From NCBI RefSeq assembly GCF_019656455.1, contig NZ_BPMK01000021.1, forward strand, positions 1 through 64,000: a stretch of DNA of 64,000 nucleotides, in the 5' to 3' direction. The notes beneath the pieces were generated by a model. It saw only the letters and a list, made by a program, of their open reading frames with translations. It did not search any database and was not told the origin of the DNA. This stretch comes from Noviherbaspirillum aridicola (GTDB lineage: Bacteria; Pseudomonadota; Gammaproteobacteria; Burkholderiales; Burkholderiaceae_D). Shown here piece by piece: positions 1 through 9,498 of the stretch; position 1 is the first letter of the stretch; the number at the start of each line of letters is the position of its first letter. The translations under genes were made by a program, and so were the position numbers.

Positions 1-126
1 GCCGAAATGCTCCATCAGTGGAACCACCACTACAACTGGCACCGCCCGCACCAAGGTATCGGCGGCAAAGCACCAATGTCCAGACTCTCAACCAACCGAA
101 ATAACCTCTTGCAACTTCACACCTAG
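1..126 (+). CDS. IS481-family transposase, C-terminal fragment
   Basis: The open frame runs from the window edge to a TAG stop and gives 41 residues. They include HYNWHRPHQGIGG and end in NNLLQLHT, which is the typical end of the DDE integrase core of IS481-like transposases; the HRPH segment is characteristic. The catalytic core lies upstream of the window. The last sense codons fall inside the terminal inverted repeat, and the stop codon itself lies in the CTAG of the flanking target site rather than in the element. Family assignment is from motif recognition only. Confidence 0.85.
   Translation, partial: AEMLHQWNHHYNWHRPHQGIGGKAPMSRLSTNRNNLLQLHT
97..121 (+). repeat. Right terminal inverted repeat of the IS481-like element
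   Basis: Read on the minus strand from position 121 the sequence begins TGTGAAGTTGCAAGAGGTTA. This resembles the TGTGAAG... ends I associate with IS481. It is followed directly by the candidate target hexamer at 122-127. The left end is outside the window, so the repeat cannot be paired here. Confidence 0.7.
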
Positions 127-127
127 C
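122..127. other. Candidate IS481 target-site hexamer (NCTAGN)
   Basis: The sequence CCTAGC fits the NCTAGN target reported for Bordetella IS481. The central CTAG is a palindrome. It supplies the transposase stop (TAG at 124-126, plus strand) and also the stop of the RND permease gene (TAG at 123-125, minus strand). The second copy of the duplication would be at the left end of the element, outside the window. Confidence 0.6.
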
Positions 128-3100
128 TCTTCCGGCCCCCCGCTTGCGCCAGCCCTTGCCCGGCCGGTCTTCCGCGCAGTCGATCCCGGATTCGCCGGAA
201 CAGGTGCTCGACATCATCCACATAGGTGAACACCGCCGGCACCACCAGCAGGCTCAGGACGGTCGAGGTGATGAGGCCGCCGATCACCGCGATTGCCATC
301 GGCGAGCGGAAGCTGGGATCGGCCTGGCCGATGCCGACCGCGATCGGCAGCATGCCGGCGCCCATCGCCAGCGTGGTCATCACGATCGGCCGTGCCCGCT
401 TGTGGCAGGCATCGATGAGCGCATCGAGGCGGCTCATGCCGTGGTCGCGGCGGGCCACGATCGCGTACTCGACCAGCAGGATGGAGTTCTTGGTCGCAAT
501 CCCCATCAGCATGATCAGGCCGATCAGCGACGGCATCGAGAAGCTCTTCTGCGCCAGCAGCAGGCCGACGAAGGCGCCGCCGAGCGACAGCGGCAGCGCG
601 GCGAGAATCGTGACCGGCTGCAGGAAGTCCTTGAACAGCAGCACCAGCACGATGTAAATGCAGAGCACCCCGGTGAGCATCGCCAGGCCGAAGCTGGCGA
701 AGAGTTCGCCCATCACCTCGGCGTCGCCGATTTCCACCACCCTCACTCCGGCCGGCAGGTTCTGCACCGACGGCAGTTTCTGCACCGCCGCGGCGACGTC
801 GCCGAGCGGCAGGCCGGACAGTTCGATCTCGAAATTGATATTGCGTGAACGGTCGTAGCGGTCGATCACCGCCGGACCGCCGGCGACTTCGAGGTCGGCG
901 ACCTGGTCGAGCATGACGGGGCCGCGGGCGCCGGGCACGGCGAGGCGGCCGAGCACGGACAGATCGGTGCGGGCCTGGTCCTCGAGCTTGACCACGATCG
1001 GCACCTGGCGCTGCGACAGGTTCATCTTCGGCAGGGCCACGTCATAGTCGCCGATGGTGGCGATGCGCAGGGTTTCGCCGATGGCCGCACTGGTCACGCC
1101 CAGGTCGGCGGCCCGCGCGAAGTCGGGGCGTACCGCGATCTCCGGGCGGATCAGGCTGGCGGTGGAGGCCACGCTGCCGAGACCGGGAATGGTGCGCAGG
1201 TCGCGTTCGACGGCGCGGGCGGCGGCGGCGAGCGCGTTCGGATCTTCGCCGGTCAGCACCAGGATGTACTTTTCCCCCGAACCGCCGAGGCCGACCTTGC
1301 TGCGCGCGCCGGGCAGCTTTTCGAGCGCGGCGCGGATGTTGTTCTCGATGCCCTGCTTGCGCGGCCGCTCCCCGCGCGGGCTCAGGCGGATGGTCAGCGT
1401 CGCCTTGCGCACCTCGGCGCTGCCCTGCGGACCGAAGGGATCGCCGCCGGCGCTGCCGCCGCCGACCGAGGTATAGACGCTCTGCACATGCTCGACGCCG
1501 GCCACCAGCACGCGAGCCTGCTCCGCCGCCGCCAGCGTCTGCTGCAGGGTCGAGCCGGGCGGCAGTTCGAGATAGACCTGGGTCTGGGAATTGTCGTCGG
1601 GCGGAATGAAGCCGGTGGGCAGCAGCGGGATCAGGGCCACCGAACCGATGAAGAACAAGGTCGCCAGTGCCATCGTCGCCAGCCGGTGGCGCAGGCTCCA
1701 GGACACGCAGCGCAGGTAGGCCGGCATCCAGAAAGGATCGGCGTGCCCGGTCCCGGAAGCGGGCTTGAGCAGATAGGCCGACATCATCGGCGTGAGCATG
1801 CGCGCCACCACCAGCGAGGCGAACACCGCCAGCGCCGCCGTCCAGCCGAACTGCTTGAAGAACTTGCCGGCGACGCCGCTCATGAAGGCGGTCGGCAGGA
1901 AGACTGCGATCAGCGTAAAGGTGGTGGCGATCACCGCCAGGCCGATCTCATCCGCCGCCTCCATCGCCGCCTGGAACGGCGTCTTGCCCATGCGCAGATG
2001 GCGGACGATGTTTTCCACCTCGACGATCGCGTCGTCGACCAGTATGCCGACCACCAGCGACATCGCCAGCAGCGACACCACGTTGATCGAAAAGCCGAGC
2101 AGGTACATGCCGATGAAGGCCGGTATCACTGACAGAGGCAGGGCCACCGCCGACACGAAGGTGGCGCGCCAGTCGCGCAGGAACAGCCAGACCACGATCA
2201 CCGCCAGGATCGCGCCCTCGTACAGCAGGTGCATGGAGCCGCGGTACTCCTCCTCCACCGGCGAGACGAAATCGAAAGCCTGCGTGAGCTGCAGGTCGGG
2301 ATGCCGCTGTTTCATTTCATCGAGCGCCTGGTGCACCTTGGCGCCGACCTCGACTTCGCTCGCGCCGCGGCTGCGGGCGACCTCGAATCCGACCACCCGT
2401 TTGCCGTCGAGCAGTGCCGCGGCGCGCGGTTCGGCGATGGTGTCGGTCACGGTGGCGACCTGGTCGAGACGGATGCGGCGGCCGTCGGGCAGGGCCAGTT
2501 CCAGCCGCGCCAGCTCTTCCGCCGAGGCGACGGTGGCGAGCGTGCGCACCGGCTGTTCGCCGCCGCCGAGATCGGCCCGGCCGCCGGCGCTTTCCGTCTG
2601 CACCTGCCGCAGCTGGCGCGAGATGTCGGCGGCGGTGGCGCCCAGCGCCTGCAGCTTCGCCGTGTCCAGCGCCACCCTCACCTCGCGGCTGACGCCGCCG
2701 ACCCGCTTGACGGCGCCGACGCCGGGTACCGCGAGCAGCTTGCGCGAGACATCGTTGTCGACGAACCAGGACAGCGCCTCTTCGTCCAAGCTGGGCGAAT
2801 AGATGGTGAAGGCCAGCACCGGCTGGCCCGCGAGATCGACCTTGTTGACGATGGGATCGCGCAGATCGCCGGGCAGGTCGGCGCGCACCCGCGCCACCGC
2901 CGAGCGCACATCGTCGACCGCTTCCTGCACCGGCTTCTCGAGCCGGAACTCGGCGGTGATCGTGACGACCCCGTCCTGCACCTTGGTATAGATATGCTTG
3001 AGGCCCTGCACGGTGGCGATGGAGTCCTCGATCTTGCGGGCGACATCGGTCTCGAGCTGCCCCGGCGCCGCGCCCGGCAGCGATGCGCTCACCGTGACCG

Positions 3101-3230
3101 TCGGCAGTTCGATGTCGGGAAAGTTCTGGACTTTCATCATGCTGAAGGACAGCATGCCGGCGAAGCTCAGCAGGACGAACAGCATCAGCGCCGGAATCGG
3201 ATTCCGGATCGACCAGGCGGAAAAATTCAT
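123..3230 (-). CDS. RND efflux permease (HAE1/AcrB-type)
   Basis: This 1035-residue inner-membrane permease is the proton-driven pump of a tripartite efflux system and has the usual length of the family. The start at 3230 (MNFSAWSIRNP) follows a GAGAGATGGGAAC ribosome site; an upstream in-frame extension overlaps the adaptor gene and is not needed. Family signatures are the N-terminal membrane segment followed by NFPDIELPTVTV and the proton-relay segment VGILVDDAIVEVEN with its Asp pair. A second membrane half ends in LLVVPAVFTYVDD. It is the last gene of the operon, 20 bp after the adaptor. The substrate is unknown. An insertion sequence lies immediately at its stop codon without changing the protein. 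Confidence 0.93.
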   Translation of the reverse strand: MNFSAWSIRNPIPALMLFVLLSFAGMLSFSMMKVQNFPDIELPTVTVSASLPGAAPGQLETDVARKIEDSIATVQGLKHIYTKVQDGVVTITAEFRLEKPVQEAVDDVRSAVARVRADLPGDLRDPIVNKVDLAGQPVLAFTIYSPSLDEEALSWFVDNDVSRKLLAVPGVGAVKRVGGVSREVRVALDTAKLQALGATAADISRQLRQVQTESAGGRADLGGGEQPVRTLATVASAEELARLELALPDGRRIRLDQVATVTDTIAEPRAAALLDGKRVVGFEVARSRGASEVEVGAKVHQALDEMKQRHPDLQLTQAFDFVSPVEEEYRGSMHLLYEGAILAVIVVWLFLRDWRATFVSAVALPLSVIPAFIGMYLLGFSINVVSLLAMSLVVGILVDDAIVEVENIVRHLRMGKTPFQAAMEAADEIGLAVIATTFTLIAVFLPTAFMSGVAGKFFKQFGWTAALAVFASLVVARMLTPMMSAYLLKPASGTGHADPFWMPAYLRCVSWSLRHRLATMALATLFFIGSVALIPLLPTGFIPPDDNSQTQVYLELPPGSTLQQTLAAAEQARVLVAGVEHVQSVYTSVGGGSAGGDPFGPQGSAEVRKATLTIRLSPRGERPRKQGIENNIRAALEKLPGARSKVGLGGSGEKYILVLTGEDPNALAAAARAVERDLRTIPGLGSVASTASLIRPEIAVRPDFARAADLGVTSAAIGETLRIATIGDYDVALPKMNLSQRQVPIVVKLEDQARTDLSVLGRLAVPGARGPVMLDQVADLEVAGGPAVIDRYDRSRNINFEIELSGLPLGDVAAAVQKLPSVQNLPAGVRVVEIGDAEVMGELFASFGLAMLTGVLCIYIVLVLLFKDFLQPVTILAALPLSLGGAFVGLLLAQKSFSMPSLIGLIMLMGIATKNSILLVEYAIVARRDHGMSRLDALIDACHKRARPIVMTTLAMGAGMLPIAVGIGQADPSFRSPMAIAVIGGLITSTVLSLLVVPAVFTYVDDVEHLFRRIRDRLRGRPAGQGLAQAGGRKS

Positions 3231-3250
3231 CTGTATGTTCCCATCTCTCG

Positions 3251-4417
3251 CTACTGGCGCCGCGGCGCCGTCGTCCCGGCCTGCGCCGCGCCGCCATTGC
3301 CGTCGCCCACCACGCGCACGGTATCGCCTTCGTTGAGGAAGCCGGCGCCGCTGGCCACCACGCTCGCATCCGGCGGGAGTCCCTCGAGTATCTCGACGCG
3401 GTCGCCTATGCGGCGTCCCGGCCTCACCTTGAGCTGGGTGACGCGGTTGTCGGGGCCGAGGCGGAACACATAGCTGAAGCCGTCGCGCAGCACCACCGCC
3501 TGTTGGGGCACGGTGAGCGCCGGCGAGCTGCCGAGGTCGAACTCGCCGCGCGCGAACATGCCGGCGCTGGCCGGCGCCGCGTCCGCCGCCGCCGGCTGCA
3601 GGTCCACATAGACCAGCGCCGATCGGCTCTGCGGATCGACGGTCGGGCCGATCATGCGCACTTTGCCCTGCAGCCGCGTACCGTTGGCGGCGACCAGCGT
3701 GGCCGGCGTGCCTGCCTTGATGCGGCCGAGTTCGGTCGCCGTGACTTCGGCCCGCCATTCCAGGCGTCCCTTGCGGATCAGACGGAACAGCTCGGTCCCG
3801 GCGGGCACTACCGCGCCGACCGTCGCCTTGCGCTCGGAAATCACGCCGCTGTCCGGCGCCAGCACTTGCACATGGCGCAGCCGCAGCTGCTGCGCGGCGA
3901 GCGTCGCCCTGGCCGCCTGGACGCGCGCGCGGGCGGTCTGCTCGCTGGTCTGGTATTGCGCGATCTGCTGCGCGCTCAGCGCCCCGCTCGCGTCCAGGGT
4001 GCGGGCGCGTGCCGCATTGGCCGCCGCATCGGCCGCCAGGGCCTCCGCCTCCATCAGTGCCGCGCGGGCCTGCGCGACGTCGGCTTCGACCGCTTCGCGC
4101 GCGAAGATGGCGAGCACCTCGCCCGCGCGCACGCTGTCGCCGACGTTGACACGCACCTCGGCCAGCCGCAGGCCGTTCGATTCGCTGCCGATGCTGGCCT
4201 CCTGCCAGGCCATGATGTTGCCGTTGGCCGCGAGCCGGATCGGCAACGGCTGCTGCTGCGGGCGCACCACGCTTACGGTGAGGGCCGGCTTGACGGTTGC
4301 CGCCGCGGTCCTGGCGGGCGCTTCGTTCTTCGGCGCCATCAGCGCGATCCCGGCGCCGGCTGCGATGACGACGGCCAGGACGGCGATGACGAGCGGTTTG
4401 CGTTTGAATGGTTTCAT
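3251..4417 (-). CDS. RND periplasmic adaptor (membrane fusion protein)
   Basis: This 388-residue adaptor bridges the inner-membrane pump and the outer-membrane channel in the periplasm. It starts MKPFKRKPLVIAV with an N-terminal membrane anchor at about residues 8-28. A barrel/lipoyl half-motif (RVNVGDSVRAGEVLA) comes next, then an Ala-rich alpha-hairpin, then the second lipoyl half-motif (APDSGVISERKATVGAVVPAG) and the C-terminal barrel. There is no lipobox cysteine, so it is anchored by its uncleaved helix. It lies 13 bp after the channel gene and 20 bp before the permease, consistent with one transcript. Confidence 0.92.
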   Translation of the reverse strand: MKPFKRKPLVIAVLAVVIAAGAGIALMAPKNEAPARTAAATVKPALTVSVVRPQQQPLPIRLAANGNIMAWQEASIGSESNGLRLAEVRVNVGDSVRAGEVLAIFAREAVEADVAQARAALMEAEALAADAAANAARARTLDASGALSAQQIAQYQTSEQTARARVQAARATLAAQQLRLRHVQVLAPDSGVISERKATVGAVVPAGTELFRLIRKGRLEWRAEVTATELGRIKAGTPATLVAANGTRLQGKVRMIGPTVDPQSRSALVYVDLQPAAADAAPASAGMFARGEFDLGSSPALTVPQQAVVLRDGFSYVFRLGPDNRVTQLKVRPGRRIGDRVEILEGLPPDASVVASGAGFLNEGDTVRVVGDGNGGAAQAGTTAPRRQ

Positions 4418-4430
4418 GCTGTGTAGGCGT

Positions 4431-5831
4431 TCAGTTCGTTGTGCGCGCCCCGGGCGCGTTCCAGCCGCCGCCGGCGGCGCGGTAGAGCGAGATCCATGCC
4501 GCGCGCCTTTCGCGCTCGAGCGTCACCACCGCCGTCTCTGCCGCGAGCAGCGTGCGGCGCGATTCTTCGAGTTCGATCAGGCTCGCCAGGCCGTTGCGAT
4601 AACGGCTCTCGGCGGCATTGAACGAGCTGCGGTAGCCCTCGGCCGCGGTCAGGACGTCGGCGCTGCGGGCGGCGGTGCTGTGCAGGGTGACCAGGGCTTC
4701 TTCCACTTCGCGCACCGCCTGCCGCACGCGGGCACGGTAGTTGGCGGCGGCTTCCTCGTAGCGGGCGCGGGCGGCCTCGACCTCGGCGGCGCGCCGGCCA
4801 CCGTCGAACAGCGGCAGGCTCAGCGCGAGCGGACCGACCGACCAGGTGTCGAGATCGGCATTCATGCCGCCGCCCCGTAAGTTGGCGATGCCGACCGAGC
4901 CGGACAGGCTCAGGCGTGGATAGCGTTGCGCGTGTGCGCCGGCGACCTCGAAGGCGGCGGCCGCCACTTCCCGTTCGGCGCCGAACAGGTCGGGACGCTG
5001 GGCCAGCACGGCGGCGGGCAGGTTCTCGATGGCGATGGCCTGTGCCGCCTCCGGCGACACATCGCCGCCGTCGAGGCCCGCCCGCAGTGCCGGTTCGGCG
5101 ATGGCGGTCAGCGCGACCAGGCTCTTGAGCTCGATCTCGCACTGGGCGCGCTGCTGCAGCAGGCGCGCATTGCCTTCGGCCGCGCTCGCCCTCGCCAGCG
5201 CGGCGTTGGCCGGCGCCTGGAAGCCCGCCCTCGCGCTCAGCTCGGACAGGCGCGCGATCTCGCTGCGGGAGGCTGCGTCGGATTCGGCGATCGCCAGTTG
5301 CCGCCGGCAGGCGCGCAGGCCGAAATACTGACTGGCGACTTCGGCGGCCACCGTCACCCGGGCCTCGTGCCAGCCCGCCTGTGCGCCTTCCAGCCTGGCA
5401 TCGGCGGCATTGCGGCTGGCGCGGCGCGCACCGAATACATCGATCTCCCAGGCGGTCTGCAGCGCCGCCTGGGATGTCGTCCCCAGCGGCTGCGGCGGCT
5501 GGGCGCTGGTGCGCCCCACGCTGCCGGTGGCGTCGAGCGACGGCACCAGGGCGGCGCCGGCCGCCGTGCGCACCGTCTGCGCCTGGATCATGCGCGAGCG
5601 CGCGGCGGCGATCGTGGGACTCGCTTCCTGCGCGGCGGCGATCAGCTGCACCAGTATCGGGTCGCCCTGCTGCTCCCACCAGCGCGACAGGTCGCTCACG
5701 CTGCCGTTATGCGGGAGCGGCGCCTGCCATTGCGCCGGCACCGCCTGCTGCGGAGGCGGCGCGGTCAAGCCTGCGCACGCGGCCATCATTCCCGCGAGGC
5801 ACGCCAGGACGAGATGCTTGAACGGCTTCAT
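4431..5831 (-). CDS. Outer-membrane efflux lipoprotein (NodT/OprM family)
   Basis: This 466-residue outer-membrane channel subunit is the first gene of the efflux operon. The signal peptide ends in a lipobox (GMMAAC, Cys19), so the protein should be lipidated and sorted to the outer membrane. The body shows the duplicated OEP repeat with the WWEQQGDPIL region near the N-terminus and RPDLFGAEREVAAA mid-protein, as in NodT-type factors. The N-terminal five residues MKPFK are the same as in the adaptor gene downstream. The gene order channel-adaptor-permease differs from the commoner adaptor-permease-channel order. Confidence 0.92.
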   Translation of the reverse strand: MKPFKHLVLACLAGMMAACAGLTAPPPQQAVPAQWQAPLPHNGSVSDLSRWWEQQGDPILVQLIAAAQEASPTIAAARSRMIQAQTVRTAAGAALVPSLDATGSVGRTSAQPPQPLGTTSQAALQTAWEIDVFGARRASRNAADARLEGAQAGWHEARVTVAAEVASQYFGLRACRRQLAIAESDAASRSEIARLSELSARAGFQAPANAALARASAAEGNARLLQQRAQCEIELKSLVALTAIAEPALRAGLDGGDVSPEAAQAIAIENLPAAVLAQRPDLFGAEREVAAAAFEVAGAHAQRYPRLSLSGSVGIANLRGGGMNADLDTWSVGPLALSLPLFDGGRRAAEVEAARARYEEAAANYRARVRQAVREVEEALVTLHSTAARSADVLTAAEGYRSSFNAAESRYRNGLASLIELEESRRTLLAAETAVVTLERERRAAWISLYRAAGGGWNAPGARTTN

Positions 5832-5899
5832 CGCTTCCTTTCCGAAATCGCATTGCAGCCGGCATTATCCATCATTCAACTCGCGGCTTTCGCGCCCTG

Positions 5900-5935
5900 A
5901 AAACAAAACAGCCCGCGAGTCATACCGGCGGGCTG
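5900..5935 (-). terminator. Rho-independent terminator after rpiA
   Basis: On the minus strand an 8-bp stem (CAGCCCGC with GCGGGCTG, loop of 11) is followed by TTTTGTTTT. It lies 22 bp beyond the rpiA stop and before the efflux operon, separating the two transcripts. Confidence 0.85.
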
Positions 5936-5957
5936 CGTGGCGGAAGCGGGCGGCGGT

Positions 5958-6629
5958 TCAGAAGCTCATCTTCTGCACGCCGTCGCCGGTGCCCAGCAGG
6001 GCGACGTCGGCGCCGCGTTGCGCGAACAGGCCGACGGTGACCACGCCGACGATATTGTTGATGCGTGCTTCCAGATCCCGCGGGTCGGCGATGTGCAGGC
6101 CGGCCAGGTCGATGATCATGCAGCCGTTGTCGGTGATCAGCGGCTGGCCGTCCTTCATCCGCAGCCGCGGCTCGCCGCCGAGCGCCTTGAGCTGACGGGC
6201 CACCGCCGCCTGCGCCATCGGGATCACTTCCACCGGCAGCGGGAACGCGCCGAGTTGCGTGACCAGCTTGGAGCCGTCGGCGATGCAGACGAACCGGCCG
6301 GCCACCGAGGCCACGATTTTTTCGCGCGTCAGCGCCGCGCCGCCGCCCTTGATCATCGCGCCATCCGCGGTGATCTCGTCGGCGCCGTCGATGTAGACCG
6401 GCAGGAAATCGACGTCATTGAGATCGAGCACCGCGATGCCGTGCGAGCGCAGGCGGGCGGCGGTCGCTTCCGACGAGGCCACCGCGCCCTTGATCCGGTC
6501 CTTGATCTTGCCGAGCTCATCGATGAAATAGTTGGCGGTGGAGCCGGTGCCGACGCCGATGATTTCATTGGCCGGCACATATTCGATCGCGGCGCGGGCC
6601 ACCGCCTGTTTCAGTTCGTCCTGGGTCAT
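5958..6629 (-). CDS. rpiA: Ribose-5-phosphate isomerase A
   Basis: This 223-residue cytosolic enzyme interconverts ribose-5-phosphate and ribulose-5-phosphate in the non-oxidative pentose phosphate pathway. The family motifs are [13 protein letters not shown] near the N-terminus, the DGADEI segment with catalytic acidic residues, and [11 protein letters not shown] with the catalytic Lys/Glu region. Length is standard. It is followed by a terminator and preceded by a 105-bp gap after eda, so it may have its own promoter although it is co-oriented with edd-eda. Confidence 0.97.
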   Translation of the reverse strand: MTQDELKQAVARAAIEYVPANEIIGVGTGSTANYFIDELGKIKDRIKGAVASSEATAARLRSHGIAVLDLNDVDFLPVYIDGADEITADGAMIKGGGAALTREKIVASVAGRFVCIADGSKLVTQLGAFPLPVEVIPMAQAAVARQLKALGGEPRLRMKDGQPLITDNGCMIIDLAGLHIADPRDLEARINNIVGVVTVGLFAQRGADVALLGTGDGVQKMSF

Positions 6630-6734
6630 GATGCAGTGCAGAGAAAACGGGAAGCGGTATTTTAAGCGCTGCCGGCATCCCGGCCCGCTTTTTCTTTTCC
6701 GCGCCGGCGGCTGCCGGTCCCGCTCCGCGTACGC

Positions 6735-7364
6735 TCAGCGGACCGCCAGCGCCGCGGCGGCCCTGGCGATTTCCCTGATCCTGTCCCAGTCGCCCGCCTG
6801 CATCGCATCCTTCGGCGTCAGCCAGGATCCGCCCACGCAGGCGACGTTCTTGCAGGCGAGGAATTGCGGCGCGGTCTCCTGCGAAATCCCCCCGGTCGGA
6901 CAGAACGTGACGTCCGGCAGCGGACCGGCGATCGCGTTGAGCATGCCGACGCCGCCGGCGGGCACGGCCGGGAACAGCTTGAGCTGCCGGAAGCCGGCAT
7001 CGCGCGCGGCCATGACTTCCGACGGCGTCATCACGCCGGGCAGAAGCGGCAGGCCGCTGGTCTTCGCCGCCGCCACCAGGGCCGGCGTCAGCCCGGGCGA
7101 GACGCCGAACACCGCGCCGGCCTCGCGTGCGGCGGCGAGTTCTTCCGGCTGGGTCAGCGTGCCGACGCCGACGATGGCGCCCGGCACCTGCCCGGCGATG
7201 GCGCGGATGGCCGGCAGGCCGTGCGCGGTGCGCAGCGTGATTTCCAGCACCCGGATGCCGCCCTCGACCAGCGCGCGCGCCATCGGCACCGCGTGATCCG
7301 GATTGTCGATCGCGATCACCGGGATCACCGGGGACGCGCGCATGATGTCGATCAGGTTCATCAT
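6735..7364 (-). CDS. eda: 2-keto-3-deoxy-6-phosphogluconate aldolase
   Basis: This 209-residue class I aldolase cleaves KDPG to pyruvate and glyceraldehyde-3-phosphate, the last step of the Entner-Doudoroff pathway. The visible signatures are VLEITLRT with the catalytic Glu, [11 protein letters not shown] with the Schiff-base Lys, and the PTGGI phosphate-binding loop. The ATG overlaps the edd stop codon by four bases (ATGA), which implies translational coupling. A second ATG directly after the first is an alternative start. Confidence 0.97.
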   Translation of the reverse strand: MMNLIDIMRASPVIPVIAIDNPDHAVPMARALVEGGIRVLEITLRTAHGLPAIRAIAGQVPGAIVGVGTLTQPEELAAAREAGAVFGVSPGLTPALVAAAKTSGLPLLPGVMTPSEVMAARDAGFRQLKLFPAVPAGGVGMLNAIAGPLPDVTFCPTGGISQETAPQFLACKNVACVGGSWLTPKDAMQAGDWDRIREIARAAAALAVR

Positions 7365-9277
7365 TTGTTCTTCGCTATCAGAAAATCTTCATCGGATTGA
7401 TTCTCTCCCTCGGGCACCGCCAGCGGGTTGTCTTGCTCTTCGGCCAGGTGCACCGGCGGCGGCAGGCCGAAGGTGGCGGCGCCTTCCTCGGCCGCGCTCA
7501 CCGAGTGGCGGAACATGGCGAACAGTTCGCGGCCCATGCCGACGTGGCTCGCCGACAGGTCCGCCGGCTCCATCGCGCGCCTGTTCCACTCCGCCTCGTC
7601 GACCAGCGCCTGCAGCGTGCCCGTTTCCGCGTCGAGACGGATCAGGTCGCCGTCGCGCACCTTGCCGAGCGGGCCGCCGGCAAGGACTTCGGGCGACACA
7701 TGGATCGCCGCCGGCACCTTGCCCGACGCGCCCGACATGCGGCCGTCGGTCACCAGCGCCACCCTGCGTCCCGCGTCCTGCAGGCTCGACAGCGCCGGCG
7801 TGAGCGCATGCAGTTCGGGCATGCCGTTGGCGCGCGGTCCCTGGTAGCGCACCACCGCCACGAAATCGCGGTCCAGCCTGCCGGCCTTGTAGGCATCCAT
7901 CAGCGCCTCCTGCGAATTGAACACCAGCGCCGGCGCTTCCACCACCCTATGCTGGGGCTTCACCGCCGAGACCTTGATCACGGCGCGGCCGAGATTGCCG
8001 TTGAGCAGACGCAGGCCGCCATCTCTGGAAAAAGGATCCGACGCCTTGCGCAGCACCGCGCTGTCGCCGCTTTCCGCGGCCGCCGGCTTCCACACCAGCT
8101 TGCCGTCCTCGAGGAAGGGTTCGGTGCAGTGGGCGCGCAGGCCCTCGCCGAGCACGGTGGTGACGTCTTCATGCAGCAGGCCGGCGTCGAGCAGTTCGCG
8201 GATCACGAAGCCGGTGCCGCCGGCGGCGTGGAAGTGGTTGACGTCGGCATCGCCGTTCGGATAGATGCGGGTCAGCAGCGGCACCACGGAAGACAGTTCA
8301 TCGAAGTCGTTCCAGTCGATCACGATGCCCGCCGCGCGCGCGATGGCGACCAGGTGCAGGGTGTGATTGGTCGACCCGCCGGTGGCCAGCAGCGCGACGA
8401 TGGCATTGACGATGGCCTTTTCATCGACCACGCGGCCGACCGGGATGTAGCGCTCTCCCTGCGCGCTGATGGCCACCGCCCGCTTCGCGCCGGCCGCGGT
8501 GAGCGCATCGCGCAGTTCGGTGCCGGGCGTGATGAAGGCGGTGCCCGGAAGGTGCAGGCCCATGACTTCCATCAGCATCTGGTTGCTGTTGGCCGTGCCA
8601 TAGAAGGTGCAGGTGCCGGCGCCGTGATAGGACGAGGCTTCCGACTCGAGCAGCGCGTCGCGCCCCACCTTGCCCTGCGCATAGAGCTGGCGCACCCTGG
8701 CTTTTTCCGCGTTGGAAATGCCGGTGGTCATCGGCCCGGCCGGCAGGAAGACCGCCGGCAGATGGCCGAAATGCAGCGCCCCGATCAGCAGTCCCGGCAC
8801 GATCTTGTCGCACACGCCGAGGTAGACGGCCGCGTCGAACATGTTGTGCGACAGCGCCACTGCGGTGGCCATCGCGATCGTGTCGCGCGAGAACAGCGAC
8901 AGCTCCATGCCGGGCTGCCCCTGGGTCACGCCGTCGCACATGGCCGGGGTGCCGCCGGCGAACTGGGCGACCGCCCCCGCCTCGCGCACCGCTTCCTTGA
9001 TGATGCGCGGGAAGCCCTCGAACGGCTGGTGCGCCGACAGCATGTCGTTGTAGGCGGAAACAATGGCGACGGAGGGCACCTTGTATTGTTTCAGTTTCAG
9101 TTTGTCATTCGCCGGAAAGGCGGCGAAGCCGTGGGCGAGATTGGTGCAGGCCAGGGTGCCGCGGTGCACGCCCTGCACGCGCGCGGCGTCCAGGCGGGCC
9201 AGGTAGGCATCGCGCCAGGGCTTGCTGCGGGCGACGATGCGGCGGGTGACGGAGTCGAGAACGGAATGAATGGGCAT
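7361..9277 (-). CDS. edd: 6-phosphogluconate dehydratase
   Basis: This 638-residue member of the IlvD/Edd family is a [4Fe-4S] dehydratase converting 6-phosphogluconate to KDPG. It starts [14 protein letters not shown] and has the family's cluster-binding cysteine regions ([45 protein letters not shown]) and the late [20 protein letters not shown] motif. It is the first gene of the edd-eda pair. A HexR-type operator lies 30 bp upstream and overlaps a -10-like TAAAAT, which suggests sugar-phosphate-responsive control by the product of hexR. zwf and pgl are not in the window. Confidence 0.97.
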   Translation of the reverse strand: MPIHSVLDSVTRRIVARSKPWRDAYLARLDAARVQGVHRGTLACTNLAHGFAAFPANDKLKLKQYKVPSVAIVSAYNDMLSAHQPFEGFPRIIKEAVREAGAVAQFAGGTPAMCDGVTQGQPGMELSLFSRDTIAMATAVALSHNMFDAAVYLGVCDKIVPGLLIGALHFGHLPAVFLPAGPMTTGISNAEKARVRQLYAQGKVGRDALLESEASSYHGAGTCTFYGTANSNQMLMEVMGLHLPGTAFITPGTELRDALTAAGAKRAVAISAQGERYIPVGRVVDEKAIVNAIVALLATGGSTNHTLHLVAIARAAGIVIDWNDFDELSSVVPLLTRIYPNGDADVNHFHAAGGTGFVIRELLDAGLLHEDVTTVLGEGLRAHCTEPFLEDGKLVWKPAAAESGDSAVLRKASDPFSRDGGLRLLNGNLGRAVIKVSAVKPQHRVVEAPALVFNSQEALMDAYKAGRLDRDFVAVVRYQGPRANGMPELHALTPALSSLQDAGRRVALVTDGRMSGASGKVPAAIHVSPEVLAGGPLGKVRDGDLIRLDAETGTLQALVDEAEWNRRAMEPADLSASHVGMGRELFAMFRHSVSAAEEGAATFGLPPPVHLAEEQDNPLAVPEGENQSDEDFLIAKNK

Positions 9278-9306
9278 GATGGATGAACCGGAGTGGTGCA
9301 GTGTTC

Positions 9307-9321
9307 TGAAATTTTACTACA
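9307..9321 (-). promoter_or_regulatory. HexR operator upstream of edd
   Basis: On the minus strand the 15-mer is TGTAGTAAAATTTCA, a near-palindrome close to the TGTARTTWWATTWCA-type site described for proteobacterial HexR. It lies 30 bp before the edd start and overlaps a -10-like TAAAAT. The hexR gene is 1.9 kb away. This is an inference by motif; binding is untested. Confidence 0.75.
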
Positions 9322-9462
9322 GGAAGTCAGGACGGCGAGCTGCGGCGTTCCGATGAAGCGCGCCGCAGCGGGAAAGAACAGGGAAAGAACGAAATGGTAT
9401 GCACGAATGGCCCGGAGCGGCGCTGAGAAATCGCAATGAAGGGGGCCCGGGCTGCACTACCA

Positions 9463-9477
9463 TGTAGTGATTTTTCC
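9463..9477 (+). promoter_or_regulatory. Possible second HexR operator upstream of pgi
   Basis: TGTAGTGATTTTTCC matches the edd-side site at 11 of 15 positions by eye. It lies just before a -10-like TATAGT (9489-9494) that precedes the pgi start by only a few bases. If this -10 is used, the mRNA would be nearly leaderless for a start at 9499, and the operator would cover the -35 area. Confidence 0.45.
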
Positions 9478-9498
9478 TGGTTCTACGGTATAGTTGCC

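Noticed and set aside
144-858. Several plus-strand frames opposite the RND permease
   Set aside because: They are rich in His, Arg and Gln with no domain sense, and mirror the codon use of the permease gene on the other strand.
3231-3758. N-terminal extension of the permease frame to 3758
   Set aside because: It overlaps the adaptor gene in another frame, is Arg/Gly/Ala junk, and the conserved start MNFSAWSIRNP with a ribosome site is at 3230.
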